A stretch of 64,000 nucleotides of DNA, taken from positions 9,201,001 through 9,265,000 of the forward strand of contig JAYKKI010000016.1 of the NCBI GenBank assembly GCA_039881145.1, given 5' to 3'. Within the stretch, counting starts at the first letter, position 1. Every line of letters begins with the position of its first letter. This DNA is from Druceiella hillmani. Taxonomy: Eukaryota > Arthropoda > Insecta > Lepidoptera > Hepialidae. The notes beneath the pieces are model-generated. The model ran no database searches and had not been told where the DNA came from. It saw only the letters and a list, made by a program, of their open reading frames with translations. Of this stretch, positions 26,757 through 38,439 are shown one piece after another. The position numbers and the translations under genes were made by a program.

Positions 26757-26985
26757 ATTAATCTTGGGGACTAGTCGAAGATGCTTGAGTTGCTGAAACT
26801 AGAACAAATAATATGCACAAATATTAATATGGCTATACCAAATAAAAATTTGCAAACTGGAGAGAGAAATTATATTCCGACCAATTTAGTGGAAATAAAC
26901 GCTTTACTTGTTAGAATATGTTGGTAGATTTCATGGAGCTCATTTCAGTACAAAGGAATTGTGGGCAACTGATGGGTTAGATTAG
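26757..26985 (+). pseudogene. piggyBac-like transposase fragment 1
   Basis: On the plus strand the frame reads ELLKLEQIICTNINM, then GERNYIPTNLVEINALL, then after a short break and frameshift FHGAHFSTKELWATDGLD. This matches the start of the DDE_Tnp_1_7 transposase core of piggyBac-like elements. There a helix ending in ...TNxxI is followed by (P)T(D/N)LxEIxALxGLLxLxG and then LWxxDG. A stop lies in the upstream part (GD-stop-S), and the region between EINALL and HGAHF is disrupted. The catalytic aspartates lie further on and are missing. The fragment is about 75 residues of a family usually near 550-600. It is an old, dead insertion, and a sister fragment is at 30.2 kb. Confidence 0.7.
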
Positions 26986-26999
26986 GTATGTATATAGCT

Positions 27000-27925
27000 A
27001 TGATGACAAGGTAAAACAAATTTAATTAAAATTGTTTGATGTTAAATATCTACCGAATAATTTTGTGTGCCAATCTAACAATTTGTTTTGTGTTTTCTTC
27101 CATAAATAATTTATAATTCGAATTCATAAAGAGGTTCAATGTACTGATTTAGATGCTGATATATTACAACTAATAAAATATTCTACGGTCTCAAAATATT
27201 TAACCCTAAATTCGCATATAATTTTGTGACACGAGGAGTTGCACTGGGTATAACTGATTGTGCAACAATTTGAATTTAAATAAATATTTATACAATTGTA
27301 CGTTTTAATACTTAAATTATTAATTACTTGTGTATTTTACTAATTAATTACTTAACAATTAAGAATAAGACACAAATATGTCTTATTCTTTTAATGTTTT
27401 CATAGACACTAGAAAACATTATTTTATAACCTTAGTAAACATTCAGTACAATGTCAAAAAAATAAAAAACTACTAACAATAAATATTTTATTTCCTTTTA
27501 AACAATATAAAATTTGAATATATTTTTAGATTTATAATTTGATCAGTTACAGAAATTTTTTTATTTTTATTCTAATCGGTAAATTTTTAGACATAATTAA
27601 CTCACGTGAATTTAGTGCATTATGACAAAATAATAAGCTGACTTTTATATTTGCGACGTAACAAGTCCTCGAATTAGTTATTTTAAATTTTTTTTTTCCA
27701 TACGTCGCTGACTTTTTTACCATGTATTGTTGAAGCAAACCTCGCCTATAAATCTTTGATGTTTCTTACAGATTTTTATGTTTTTGCCTAGCGAATACTA
27801 TTATTTTATGATAGATATACAAAAACAAAATAGCACCGGTGAATACTGCCGCCTCTTCTTATCAGTATTTCGATAGTCAAGTATTAGACACCTTAGTAAA
27901 AAATGAAACCTTCGCCTTGACATTG
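27000..27925. other. AT-rich stretch with a 13-bp hairpin
   Basis: No gene is supported. A hairpin at about 27357-27396 pairs AAGAATAAGACA with TGTCTTATTCTT around a six-base loop. Confidence 0.5.
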
Positions 27926-27928
27926 CAG

Positions 27929-27930
<2 letters not shown>

Positions 27931-28025
<95 letters not shown>

Positions 28026-28032
28026 CATATAT
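27931..28032. repeat. (AT)n microsatellite
   Basis: About 100 bases of AT dinucleotide with a few GT or AC interruptions. Ile-Tyr frames on both strands are artefacts. Confidence 0.95.
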
Positions 28033-28110
28033 CTGATTAAATAACCTACAGACATTTCGAATTAAAATGAGCTCAATAAGATCTTAAAAAAAACACATAA
28101 AATGTTTATT

Positions 28111-28290
28111 TCTACTAAACTTGTTGGTTGGTCCCCAAGACTAATTCTACTAAACTTTTTGGTTGGTTTACAATTTCTCTCTCCTGTATAAAGTTTTTTT
28201 TGTTACAGCCATATTATTATTGCATATTATTTTTTCTTTTTTTCAACATCTCAAGCTTCTTTGGTTGGTCTCCAAGACTAATATATTTCA
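28111..28290. repeat. Degenerate short repeat, GGTTGGTCCCCAAGACTAA
   Basis: CTACTAAACTTGTTGGTTGG and CTACTAAACTTTTTGGTTGG are adjacent at 28112 and 28147. A third related word (TTTGGTTGGTCTCCAAGACTAA type) lies near 28260. The 100-codon plus-strand frame across this repeat (28128-28430) is probably fortuitous. Confidence 0.5.
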
Positions 28291-28705
28291 TTTTGACTGG
28301 TATCCTTACATTTTATGAACTCTCCGCAACATTCACTTGTGTTACATTATCTTTTCCAAAGCAATTTCCACGACGTATAACTATAAGTAATCAATTGTAT
28401 CTGGACTTATTTGCGACAAATCGGAGGTAATAAAGGTAGTGACACAGAAGATAAAGCTATAGAGGGTCACTGTCGCCACTCACGTTGGAATTCTTAACGT
28501 TCCTCACATTTGAATTAGCCTTCGACTTCAGAAACCAATTCTTCTTGTATTTTATAACCGGCTAATATTTCTTCAATTTGTGGATCTAAAAAAGCTCTAC
28601 GACACCACTACTAATAACAAAATACAGATTTTTACCATTTAAATATTTAGAAAATAATTTAATATAAACAGTCATAAGCGAGTCAAATAGTGGACCTTTA
28701 CTTAC

Positions 28706-28794
28706 TTCCCGCATTCATCCTGCTTGAACGTAACGGGTGAGCTGACGCAGCGTATGCGGTTGCCTTACATTGTTGTTTCAAAGTACTAAGTAAC
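28706..28794 (-). CDS. Candidate short internal exon, unknown protein
   Basis: On the minus strand this 89-base GC-richer segment follows a good acceptor (TTGTGATTATTCAG) and ends at a perfect donor (GGGAA|GTAAGT). Only one of three frames is open. It starts in phase 1 and gives 29 residues (LLSTLKQQCKATAYAASAHP then LRSSRMNAG). The other two frames hit stops within 15 bases. The strand agrees with the receptor exon at 35 kb. A basic, hydrophilic segment could be part of a receptor tail, but its start phase does not follow directly from that exon and no homology is recognised. It could be a chance combination in a GC-richer patch. Confidence 0.35.
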
Positions 28795-28799
28795 CTGAA

Positions 28800-30190
28800 T
28801 AATCACAAAAGATATGAACTAAAATGAAGATTTCTGGATCATTGCAACCTTTGTACTATTTACTACGCTCGGATTAATAAAATATGGTCAAGTAAATAAA
28901 ATAAAAAAAAAACAAAAAATACTTAGGTTATTAAAAAATAAATAAAAAAATAGGTATAGAATAAATGAGCTGAGATTCAATTTAATGAAAATCCAAGCGT
29001 CTACCAGACTCTTGTGAAGTGGAAAAATTTTAAACAAGCAAGAAAATAAAAGTTGGCTAATGTTGCGTTAGTTTCAAATATGATGGTGAAAGACCTGCGT
29101 AAAATACTCCTATAATACGATTTTGTGCTAACACTGAAATTATAAATTTATAATGCAAAAGGCATATGTGAAATCTAACATGGCATATTTTACATATTTG
29201 TTTTCATTTATTAAAAAATCTATTATTTTTTCTAATCTGGTAACATTTCCTTCAAATTGTTTTTGCTTTAGATCGACTAAATTATTAACTTCAACATTTG
29301 CTCGCAAGCGAAAGAAAACGTCGCCCGTAAGCTACTTATAATTCATATTACGTCGCGCGTAAGCTATTTATAATTCATGTATATTGCGAAAATATCAGTT
29401 TTTGGAAATTAAATTGAGATTACTTGCTTGAAATTATAGCAAATCTGTATTTTATCCTTAGACTTCAATAAACCGAACATCTATAAACTGTGAAAGAAGT
29501 GTAATGAGAGTTTTATGAAAATACGCGCATTTATTAACTAATTAATCCCTTTAAATGGTTGATAATTAGTTAATATGGGGTAATCAGAGGACTACTGTTT
29601 TTTTTGTGCTGTGTTATTAAAATTACACCATAAATATAGTCAAATAAAATTTATATAAAAATATACATTTATGGTTTTTAATCTAAGGAATGCTCAGTTA
29701 CTTTATGTACCTTGAAATTGTTTTGAATTTTTCAAATAATAATTTAAAAATAAAACTCTATTTAGGCATATCTGCCCAATTAAAACTAAATTATATAAGA
29801 GTAATTTGATTTTCTTTGCACAGATATACTAAATTTACGAATCACTCATTCCCTGTAATAAAATCACCCGATCATTGCCTTAAAATTCTAATCGTTTAAA
29901 AGGTTCTATGTACCTAATATGTAAGTAAATGAAAATCATGAAAGCGTTTACTAAAAACGTAAAGTATGACAAGTTTATCTCGCGTAAATTATTTGAAGGA
30001 AACATATAAACATTTAGTTTTTATTATAACGTGTTTAATTAACCAAGAAATTATCGAATAAAAACATATATAAATCATGCCAAGGTATGATTTTACATAT
30101 GCGTTTTACATATTGAACTTACAATTTAAGTGATACGTGAATATTGTGGAGAATATAGCGGAAAGTTAATAGAATATAAGGACATTCAGT
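28800..30190. other. AT-rich non-coding stretch
   Basis: No gene is supported. A short direct repeat of an ACGTCGC.CGTAAGCTA.TTATAATTCAT word lies at 29318-29380. Confidence 0.5.
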
Positions 30191-30194
30191 CATA

Positions 30195-30475
30195 ATGAAA
30201 TATATTAATCTTGGGGACCAGTCGATTAGGCTTAAGTTGCTGAAACTAGAGCAAATAATACGCCCAAATATTAATATGGCTATACCAAATGAAAATTTGC
30301 ATACGGGGGAGAGAAATTATATTCCGACCAATTTAGTTGAAATTAATGCTTTACTTTTTTTAATATTTTAGTGAATTTCACGGCGCTCATTTCAATATAA
30401 AGGATTTGTGGGCAATTGATGAATTAGATCGTTATAAAAGTTCCTCTTTATACGATAAAGTTATCGAAATATGAC
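30195..30475 (+). pseudogene. piggyBac-like transposase fragment 2
   Basis: From an ATG at 30195 a frame of 58 codons runs INLGDQSIRLKLLKLEQIIR, then NINMAIPN, then GERNYIPTNLVEINALL. After a frameshift it continues as EFHGAHFNIKDLWAIDELD. Residues shared with fragment 1 include KLEQII, NINMAIPN, GERNYIPTNLVEINALL, HGAHF and LWA.D. In the best-preserved part several differences between the copies are silent (GTG/GTT, ATA/ATT, AAC/AAT, ACT/ACG, GGA/GGG). This suggests divergence of the source copies while still coding. It is assigned to the piggyBac (DDE_Tnp_1_7) family on the same grounds as fragment 1. Homology to the other copy begins before the coding part, near 30060. Confidence 0.7.
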
Positions 30476-31155
30476 ATAAGGTGGCAGAATAGGCCGACGC
30501 TAGTTAGAAATATTTTCATTATCTATCATAGCATAATATTATTCCTTAGGAAAACGGATTATAAGACGAAGTCCGGAAAATGATTTATAAGACGAAGTCC
30601 GTTTCAGCAGTATATAGCGAACAAGGCGTATGGATAAAAATATTTGATATAACTGTGGAGGTTAACTTATCATCTGTCGTAACATACTAAATTTGTGTAT
30701 GGGGTATGATAACAAAAAATATAGATTAGAAAAAATAAAAAAAATACGATTGGCAAAATTATACATAAAAAACTTGTTCCCATTGTATGGTATTTGAAGG
30801 CAAATAAAATATTTAATGTCCGTTGTTTTTTATTTTTTTTAATAATACTGAATATTTACTTAAGTTATAAGATTAATAATATATTCTCAAAATTTAAGAA
30901 AATTGTAGGAAGGTAGGATATTTTCCTGTCTCGTAAAAATTGACACGTTATTTTATTTTTGACGATTAAGTATTTAAATATTAAAACGTAGAAGTAATTA
31001 ATTATTTAATAAGAAAAGCGTACAATTATATAATAATCTATGTACATTAAAATTGTCACATGATTATACACAATGCCAGGATTTAAGAATATATTGAAAG
31101 AAAATTGAGTCATGAAGTAAAAATGTCTGCAGTAGGAGCTAGATATTCAAATTTA

Positions 31156-31157
<2 letters not shown>

Positions 31158-31238
<81 letters not shown>
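31158..31238. repeat. (AT)n microsatellite
   Basis: About 80 bases of AT dinucleotide with one AAATAAATAC interruption. Confidence 0.95.
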
Positions 31239-31239
<1 letters not shown>

Positions 31240-33592
31240 CATTGTTTTTCTTGGACTTGCATTCGCTGTTATGTTGGAATCACATTTTGCAATCGTTGCA
31301 CCTTTTCTTTCTCTGGCTATTCTACGAACCGAAACAATTCAATCAAAATTTTTTTACAAAAAATTGTTTCTGCAAATACGCCTTTTAGAATGACTTCTTC
31401 AAATATAAGAAAAATATGTGTTTATAAATTCATTGAGTAAAAATGTAATTTTAAGGTAGTCTTTTTAGAAACGTACAAATTTATCATTAAAATAATTGCA
31501 TATCACGTATTTCGGAAAAGTATAACGTCTTGTAAATATTTAATATGATAGATTGTTATTCACTGTTTTACATTCTTATAAGGTATATTGTTTTAATAAA
31601 GGTAACAATAACTTTAACTAATAATAAGAAAAAAAATTCAAAAATTTTCCATAAACGTCATTGTATTAAAAATGGAAAAATTTCTGCCCAAATATTAAAG
31701 GGCAACCAAGAACAAATAAAGTTCAGTAAAATTTTCTGATGGTAATTATCTATCACATTAAATTTTATTTTTAATCCGCGCTATTTTCTTAACTTGGCGA
31801 CATTTGACACATTAGTACCGATATAAAAATAAATAGTCTAGCTAATCTCTATATTGAAATGTGTTCAAGTATAAGTTATTCAAGTAATGAAATGTTAGAC
31901 AGTTTTCTGGCAATTCGTTATTGTTCATAAGTGTTATTGGTTTATGTTTTCACAAAAAATATTTTCGGTCAACCTTCGGTAAAAAGGTTTAACTTCTAGT
32001 TTCTGAATGATTTAAATATAAATATCTAAATGTTTCTTTTAAGCTTGACAAGTTAATTTATACTCTTTTCTACTTCTTTGGTTTGACTTCTTTAGTTTTG
32101 GTAGTTATATCCTGGATTAAAGCTAGTCATTAACTAGTATTCTGGCGCTGAACGAAATAAGAAGGTAATTCTTACAAGTGCTCTCCATTGTGATAATTAA
32201 GTCAGTCAATGCAAAGATATGCAACAAATAAAGATGTTATGAATATCGTCGATCAATCCATAGATTCTTGGATATAAAAAAGCAAGAACTTATCTCTGGC
32301 TACTGGTAGTCTTTTGCAGTAAGCCCAATATCTGTGTTTAAAATGCATACATTTTGTGGCTGATGGTAAGTTCAGACTTACAAGACAAAAGCTATGCAAA
32401 GTTGGCGAGTATATACACCCAACTTAGAATAAATTTTGTTGGAATAGAGAAAGCTCAAAGTGTAAGAAAACAGATTAAAATCAACTTTTAAATTCAATTG
32501 CCTGAACGTTATTAGCTACAAACATCTACGAGCAGAGCTCTCTACAAATACTGCTCTTCGTATTTTTTTCAAACACTGTTAATACAAACTACAAATACTG
32601 TTTTAAAAAAAATTATGGGCAAAGTTTGCAATAAATATATTTGGTACTACAGAGTGTATTTTTCTTCAAATATTTAGTGACAATTTTCCAATTTGTTTTT
32701 AAGTCTAAAGTTAATTTTACATTGCTTTGCTAGTAGGTTCGCAAAGCGCGTAAATGATTTACGGGTTTCTTATTTGTATATATTTCTTTATATTCAGGAT
32801 GCAAATTCAAAGATATAATTATATTAAAAATCGGATAAAATATTTGTAATTATTTTTTTTCAATTTTGTAGCTGAAAAATAAACGAGGATTGAGGGAGGG
32901 ATTCAAAAATCATTTTAAAGCTTATTATGACTATTTATAAATTAAAAATATTAAATGTCACCTCAAATTAATTTCAAGATATCTATTAAATTTTAATTCC
33001 TTTTAAAAAAATATCACTTTACAAATTTGTAGTGAACATCATATTTATTTTATTTTAATTAATGTCCCTATATGAAACTCCTACTTGCAAAATTTTGTGC
33101 ATATATATGCAGCTGTAATAGATTGACAGACATGACAAAATTAAAAGGGTTCTTTGTCTCCATGCGGACTTCTCAAAATGCGTGATACTATTTATGTTCA
33201 GTGTAAATTTTATGAAATGATACCACTTCATTTATATTTTTATTGGCACGGTATAATTTTTTATCCAATTACACTATTTTAGTCGCTATTTCGTCTGTAT
33301 GCATACTTGTTTATATGCACAACCATAATGAAGTTATATAATTTTTGAATTTGTGTTTCATTTAAGATAAAGGAATCGTCATGGTTAAAATCAATCAGAG
33401 TCTTAATTAATACTTTCTATTAATTAAATAATTTCACTATGAACATTAAAATTTTATAAATAAATTAAACTATTCAGTATTCACTTATTTATTTTCTTCT
33501 AGCTTAATAACTATTGTTAAATCTACAGGAACTAGAACGACAAAACTATGAAAGGAATGTCACATTTCTTAATAATATATAAATGGATGTCG

Positions 33593-33721
<129 letters not shown>

Positions 33722-35017
33722 CAAATATTTATATTGATTTTCAATAATTTTACTTTATTTTTGTTCTGAGTATGGCATGTGAACATTTAAAATAAAAGCT
33801 AACTAGGGGTGAACAAATTTTTGAGAAACATAACACAATTGAATTAGTTTTAAAGGTTTAAACTTGACGTCAAGTCAAACACAGAAGAATTGAATTGTGG
33901 CGTCGTTTTTAGTAATGCTCATTATGGTCTACGAGAGCGAAGGAGACAGGGAGATTCCATACCTCTCATTTACTTTTGTAATCATCCATACTTTTTGAAG
34001 TTTATAACTCATTTACTTCCCTAATCAAATTTTGTAGTTTTCTTTAATAATGCCTTTTATTGTGTTTTCATCTAGATTTATGAGAAATAGAAAATTTTCC
34101 GATTTCTCTACATAGAAAGACGCTGGCAAAAATAGCGTTGACGCTAGAAAAATATAATTTAATTTTAAATAATCTTATGTCTTGGAATAAAAAAAAACAC
34201 TAAAATGATTGAAAAAAAAATAAAATAAAATTTGTAACCATGATACAAAACATATATGGTGTCTTCTCAAACGCGAATATTTTATAAATTTAATATATTG
34301 AGAATTGTTTAATAAAAAAGAGAAATAAAAACAATAATAAAATCCTGACGAAGTACACTATAAAACTTTAAAACTATTACAAAAATTGTATTTATGTGGC
34401 TTTCTTTGGTGGTTGTTTGGTGGCAAAAATCCACACATCGTTACTTCTTGATTGTTCAAAGAGTCCCATAGGAATAGAATGTAATAACTATTTTGTAAAA
34501 TAACCTGTTAGAATAAACAGGTTAATTTCATTTTTTCTGCATAAGAGTGTCATTTTTATTCTTACAAAACTGGGTACTGGGCCCAAGATCACATGGACTT
34601 TTCTTGGCAGTTCACATATATGTTACAGACTGAAAAATAAATGAAAGCAGTGAAATGGCTTATTGTATTTTTATCAACATGTAATGGTTTTTATTTAAGA
34701 GTATATCACTATAATTGGGACACTTTGGTTATACTGCTGCGATTGTGCCATATAATCCAATTTTTAATTTTGTACTTAACTATTTATATTCTTTTTGTAA
34801 TAAATTTTTAACACCAGAAGAATTATGGTGTAAATATTTAATTTAAGTCGCTAATGTAAAATATTACTAAAGTTTCTTGCATTTCCTACATACATCACCA
34901 CTTTTCTCTGTGCGTTCAAGAATTTGAAGTACTCGTATCAGATCAGGTAAACGTAACGTAATTATTATTGTATCTGTTTAGTTATAATATAATTATAAAA
35001 ACTACAACACGAATTAC

Positions 35018-35167
35018 ATTTCGTTTTGACTTCATGGAGTCGATTTGACGCTGCGTGATCCCACCTATAGAGCGCGAGCCCCACAATACGTAACCCATAG
35101 CCGTGCAAAGGCAAATAGTTCGGAGCATGGGGACGCCGTATGTCACGGTGAATATCACACCTGGTTT
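35018..35167 (-). CDS. TkR86C: Tachykinin/natalisin receptor exon (TM5 to third intracellular loop)
   Basis: Read on the minus strand, a strong acceptor (TTTTCCTTTCACAG) precedes position 35167. A 150-base segment of exactly 50 codons runs to a possible donor AAT|GTAATT at 35018/35017. The translation contains TYGVPM, a TM5 with its conserved proline. It then has LWGSRSIG and TQRQIDSMKSKR, the loop signature of insect tachykinin-type receptors, closest in my memory to Drosophila TkR86C, the natalisin receptor. This is a class A, Gq-type neuropeptide GPCR of the plasma membrane. Odd points are an arginine inside TM5 (MLRTIC), N where K is usual after SKR, and G for the usual acidic residue after SIG. 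Beyond the donor the frame still reads VIR plus hydrophobics before a stop, so the exon edge is uncertain. Either a diverged or a decaying gene is possible. Confidence 0.75.
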
Positions 35168-35189
35168 CTGTGAAAGGAAAATTCATAAA

Positions 35190-37045
35190 CAGTTACTAAA
35201 TTCGATATAATAAACACATTGTTTTGCGTGTTGATAGTCCTCTTATTTTCTTCAAAATCGGGATAAAAATAGAATCAATGCAATAAATAAATAAAGCTTA
35301 TTTGGGAAATAAACGGAATGACGAAAAAATATATCAAATAAACCCACCAAAAAGAAGTTTTAAATGTAACAATAGTAAGGAAAACAAGAAAACAGGATTG
35401 ACTATTATTTTTTTTACATATTATTAATCTTTCAATATTTCTTAAACTTAATAATAAAAGTGATCAGTTTTTCAGACAGAGATCTGTACCTCCATAATTT
35501 ATTTTCTTACATCGATCAATTTGGTTTATATTGTACATTCAGTGATCGCTAGTGTATAACCCTAAATTATATGCCGCATTTTATTTTGAAGAAATATATT
35601 GGAATAATGGCTGTATGCTACACAAAAATACAAATTAATACATGATATCAATAAATATACCATTTCAAAGAATTTAGATTTGCTTGGATATGTTAACCCT
35701 TGAAATTGAAATGCCTGTGAATCCTATTGGTTATAAGCTATTATTGCTTATTTTACGAGTCTCACTTATCACGATGTTTGTATAAAATATTTGGAAATGA
35801 AACTATGTTGTTCTAATGAGTACATATCGTCATGCAACTAAAATAATGGTGGGCTCTATAGGAGAGAAAAATATATACAAAATAAGTCAATGAGTTAATA
35901 CGAAAATAATTTCTTGTTTCATTATTATTTTGGATTATTCTTTTAGTATTTTACCAGGATTTAACTTAAAATCCTGGTAATCATGAGTAGAACATTCACT
36001 AAGAGGGCTTCGCACACATTCAGGTACATATAAATATTTAAGAATCCATAATTTATTTAATAAATTATTTACAAATATATTTTTTCAAAACATAAGTATA
36101 TCACTTGCCGTATATTTCACAGGCATTAAAAAGTCGCGCATATTTAAAAAATTATAAGATCTGGGATCATCGCTTAATATTTTCCCTCAGAGTAAACCTC
36201 TGAAAAAATTATATTTGAATCCCTCCATGAATGGTCCTTTCAAACACAACCCCACACTGTACACATTATCTAATAATGTGCACCCCCGTAAAATTTCATT
36301 ACAAATATCTTTGAGTTATATTGTTTTATTACTATGTTATTATTTTATAATCCGTGTTTTATTATTATGTTAATTTTTATATTTTCTATGTCTAGTAGTT
36401 CCCGAGAAAACTGCAAATGTACGGATTGATATTATAAGGATTCGGTTTTTTATTTTCAGTTATGGACTCCTGAAAGGAAATGGTACGACTGCTTAAAATT
36501 TGAACATAGGATATTTGGTTTTTTCTTAATTTTTCAAATTTGATATATAATGAATGTTGAAATAAACACAAGCATATTCTTGATTTTTGGAAAATATGGC
36601 AAAATTTACAAGATGGCATAAATATTAATTTATTGCAAAACGATTATTAATTAAGTGCTCAGTTACAGATAACTTTTCAGGTGTTTTTGTAGCTGTATAT
36701 TACATGCATCTTGAAATTGGACCTTTCGAAAATTGGATTTTTCGGAACCTTGATACATAAAGGAAATAATTCACTCATTCTTTACTAAGGAGACTGAGAT
36801 ATCAGGAAGGTAGTTTAAAGATGAGAGAAGAAATAAATAACTAAGCTCATTCAGAGAATTTATTTTTGAAAAATCCGGAGCACTTTATATATTACTATTT
36901 TTTCATTGGAAACTTTTATATTCTCAGACAATTTATTGTAATTTTTATCAAAGATACGCAGTTTTTAGTCCCACTTTGATTATACACTTCTAGATCATTG
37001 TTCAAATTTGTAATACTAAAAAGGAAATGTAACATGCATTTCCTT
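35190..37045. other. AT-rich non-coding stretch
   Basis: No gene is supported. It includes a 12-bp-arm hairpin at 35951-35980. Confidence 0.5.
35951..35980. repeat. Short perfect hairpin
   Basis: TTACCAGGATTT and AAATCCTGGTAA form 12-bp arms around a six-base loop. Confidence 0.8.
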
Positions 37046-37082
37046 ATATATATATATATATATATATATGTATTTATATATG

Positions 37083-37153
<71 letters not shown>
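37046..37153. repeat. (AT)n microsatellite
   Basis: About 107 bases of AT dinucleotide with scattered G, flanked on both sides by TTCCTTATAT. This flank could be a small duplication. Confidence 0.95.
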
Positions 37154-37155
<2 letters not shown>

Positions 37156-37589
37156 CTTATATACACTTTTAGCAAAATCTATTTAATTTACCAAATTTCA
37201 CGTACTACTGTTAAATTGCCATCTTCTGGTACATAATTCTAATAAAGATCAATTTACTGATCAATATGGTAATGATATTAAAAATATTCGTTTCTGATGA
37301 TAAACACAAAATAATACTAGAGTAATTAAAAATATCTCATTAAGTCAACTGATCCATTAAACATTTCTGAATCTTGCGGAAGAAAAATTAAAGGTGTCAG
37401 TAGAACGAAGCATCTTTTTAAACGACTTCAAAAATTACGAGGAATTCGACGCGTATGCATTTTTTTAAACATGTATTTATCTAGTTTTTGCATTTTTATG
37501 GGACATAAATAGTGCCAAGGATGTGACCTTTGAGCAGGCACATGGTAAGGACAAAATTCACTGTTTTTACTTGTTTGATTTTTCTTGAG

Positions 37590-38235
37590 TAGTCTTTTGG
37601 CCACATATAATGGCCAAAGTCTTCAAGAATCTTGTAATTGAGTCGAAGGATGATAATAATACTTCTCAATTTTAAGAAGCATTTTCTTTTAGTTTAGGCT
37701 CATTAAGTTATCTTAATGAGTTTTTTGGTCGCAAATATTGTTCAAGGTCTGATAATGGAGCCAGACATTGACGAATTCCTGTTACCACCTCTGATACAGA
37801 AGTGGTAACAGGAATTCGTCAAAAGTTTATTACAAAGTTTATTAGATTACAAGGATTTGATGAGAAGTTACCATTACCGGAAAATCGTGGTAAAAACTTA
37901 AAACTTCTCAATGGCAAGGAGTAGATGATATAAGATGGTATGACATGCACTCGTTTCAATTTTGTTACCAAGTTTTTTCTCCACGTATATTAACTAGAGT
38001 CGGATGAAGGACCCGAAATATGATGACAGTACACTATAATGTTGAATAGCAATTTCATCAAGTTTAAACTTGCTGGACTTATCTTGATAAGGACTTCAAC
38101 AATAAACGGTACCCAAAGTTTGGTAATGGAAACAGAAGGTAAAAACAGGAACCACTTAATGGCGAGTAGATTTATTCTACTTGAGTTCTTCATGACTTGC
38201 CTGTCGAGCTCTTTGGTCATAAGTCATATATGTAT
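37590..38235. repeat. Degenerate repeat region with embedded hairpin
   Basis: Several loosely similar words recur. Examples are TTTTGGCCACATA, TTTTGGTCGCAAATA and CTTTGGTCATAAG, and AATTGAGTCGAAG, AATGGAGCCAGA and AATGGAAACAGAAG. CTTCTCAA..., CTTCTCAATGGCAAGGAGTA and CTTAATGGCGAGTAGA also recur. This is consistent with an old minisatellite of some 150-250 bases per unit. The unit length is not clean and some matches may be chance. Confidence 0.4.
37768..37822. repeat. Near-perfect hairpin, 21-bp perfect arms plus inner stem
   Basis: The arms at 37768-37788 and 37802-37822 are exact reverse complements starting TTGACGAATTCCTG. Inside them, after one mismatch, TCTG-ATA-CAGA adds four pairs. 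This forms a stem of about 25 pairs with a three-base loop. Confidence 0.9.
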
Positions 38236-38328
38236 GTCATGTAATTCTTCTGCGGTGAGAAGTAAACTTAAGGAGTTTGAACTTGTTTGACTAATATTGA
38301 TTTAGGCAAGAAGTCGAAAACGGAGATA

Positions 38329-38330
<2 letters not shown>

Positions 38331-38365
<35 letters not shown>

Positions 38366-38376
38366 ATATATATATA

Positions 38377-38435
<59 letters not shown>
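38331..38435. repeat. (AT)n microsatellite
   Basis: About 100 bases of AT dinucleotide with a GTGTGTA interruption. Confidence 0.95.
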
Positions 38436-38437
<2 letters not shown>

Positions 38438-38439
38438 AA

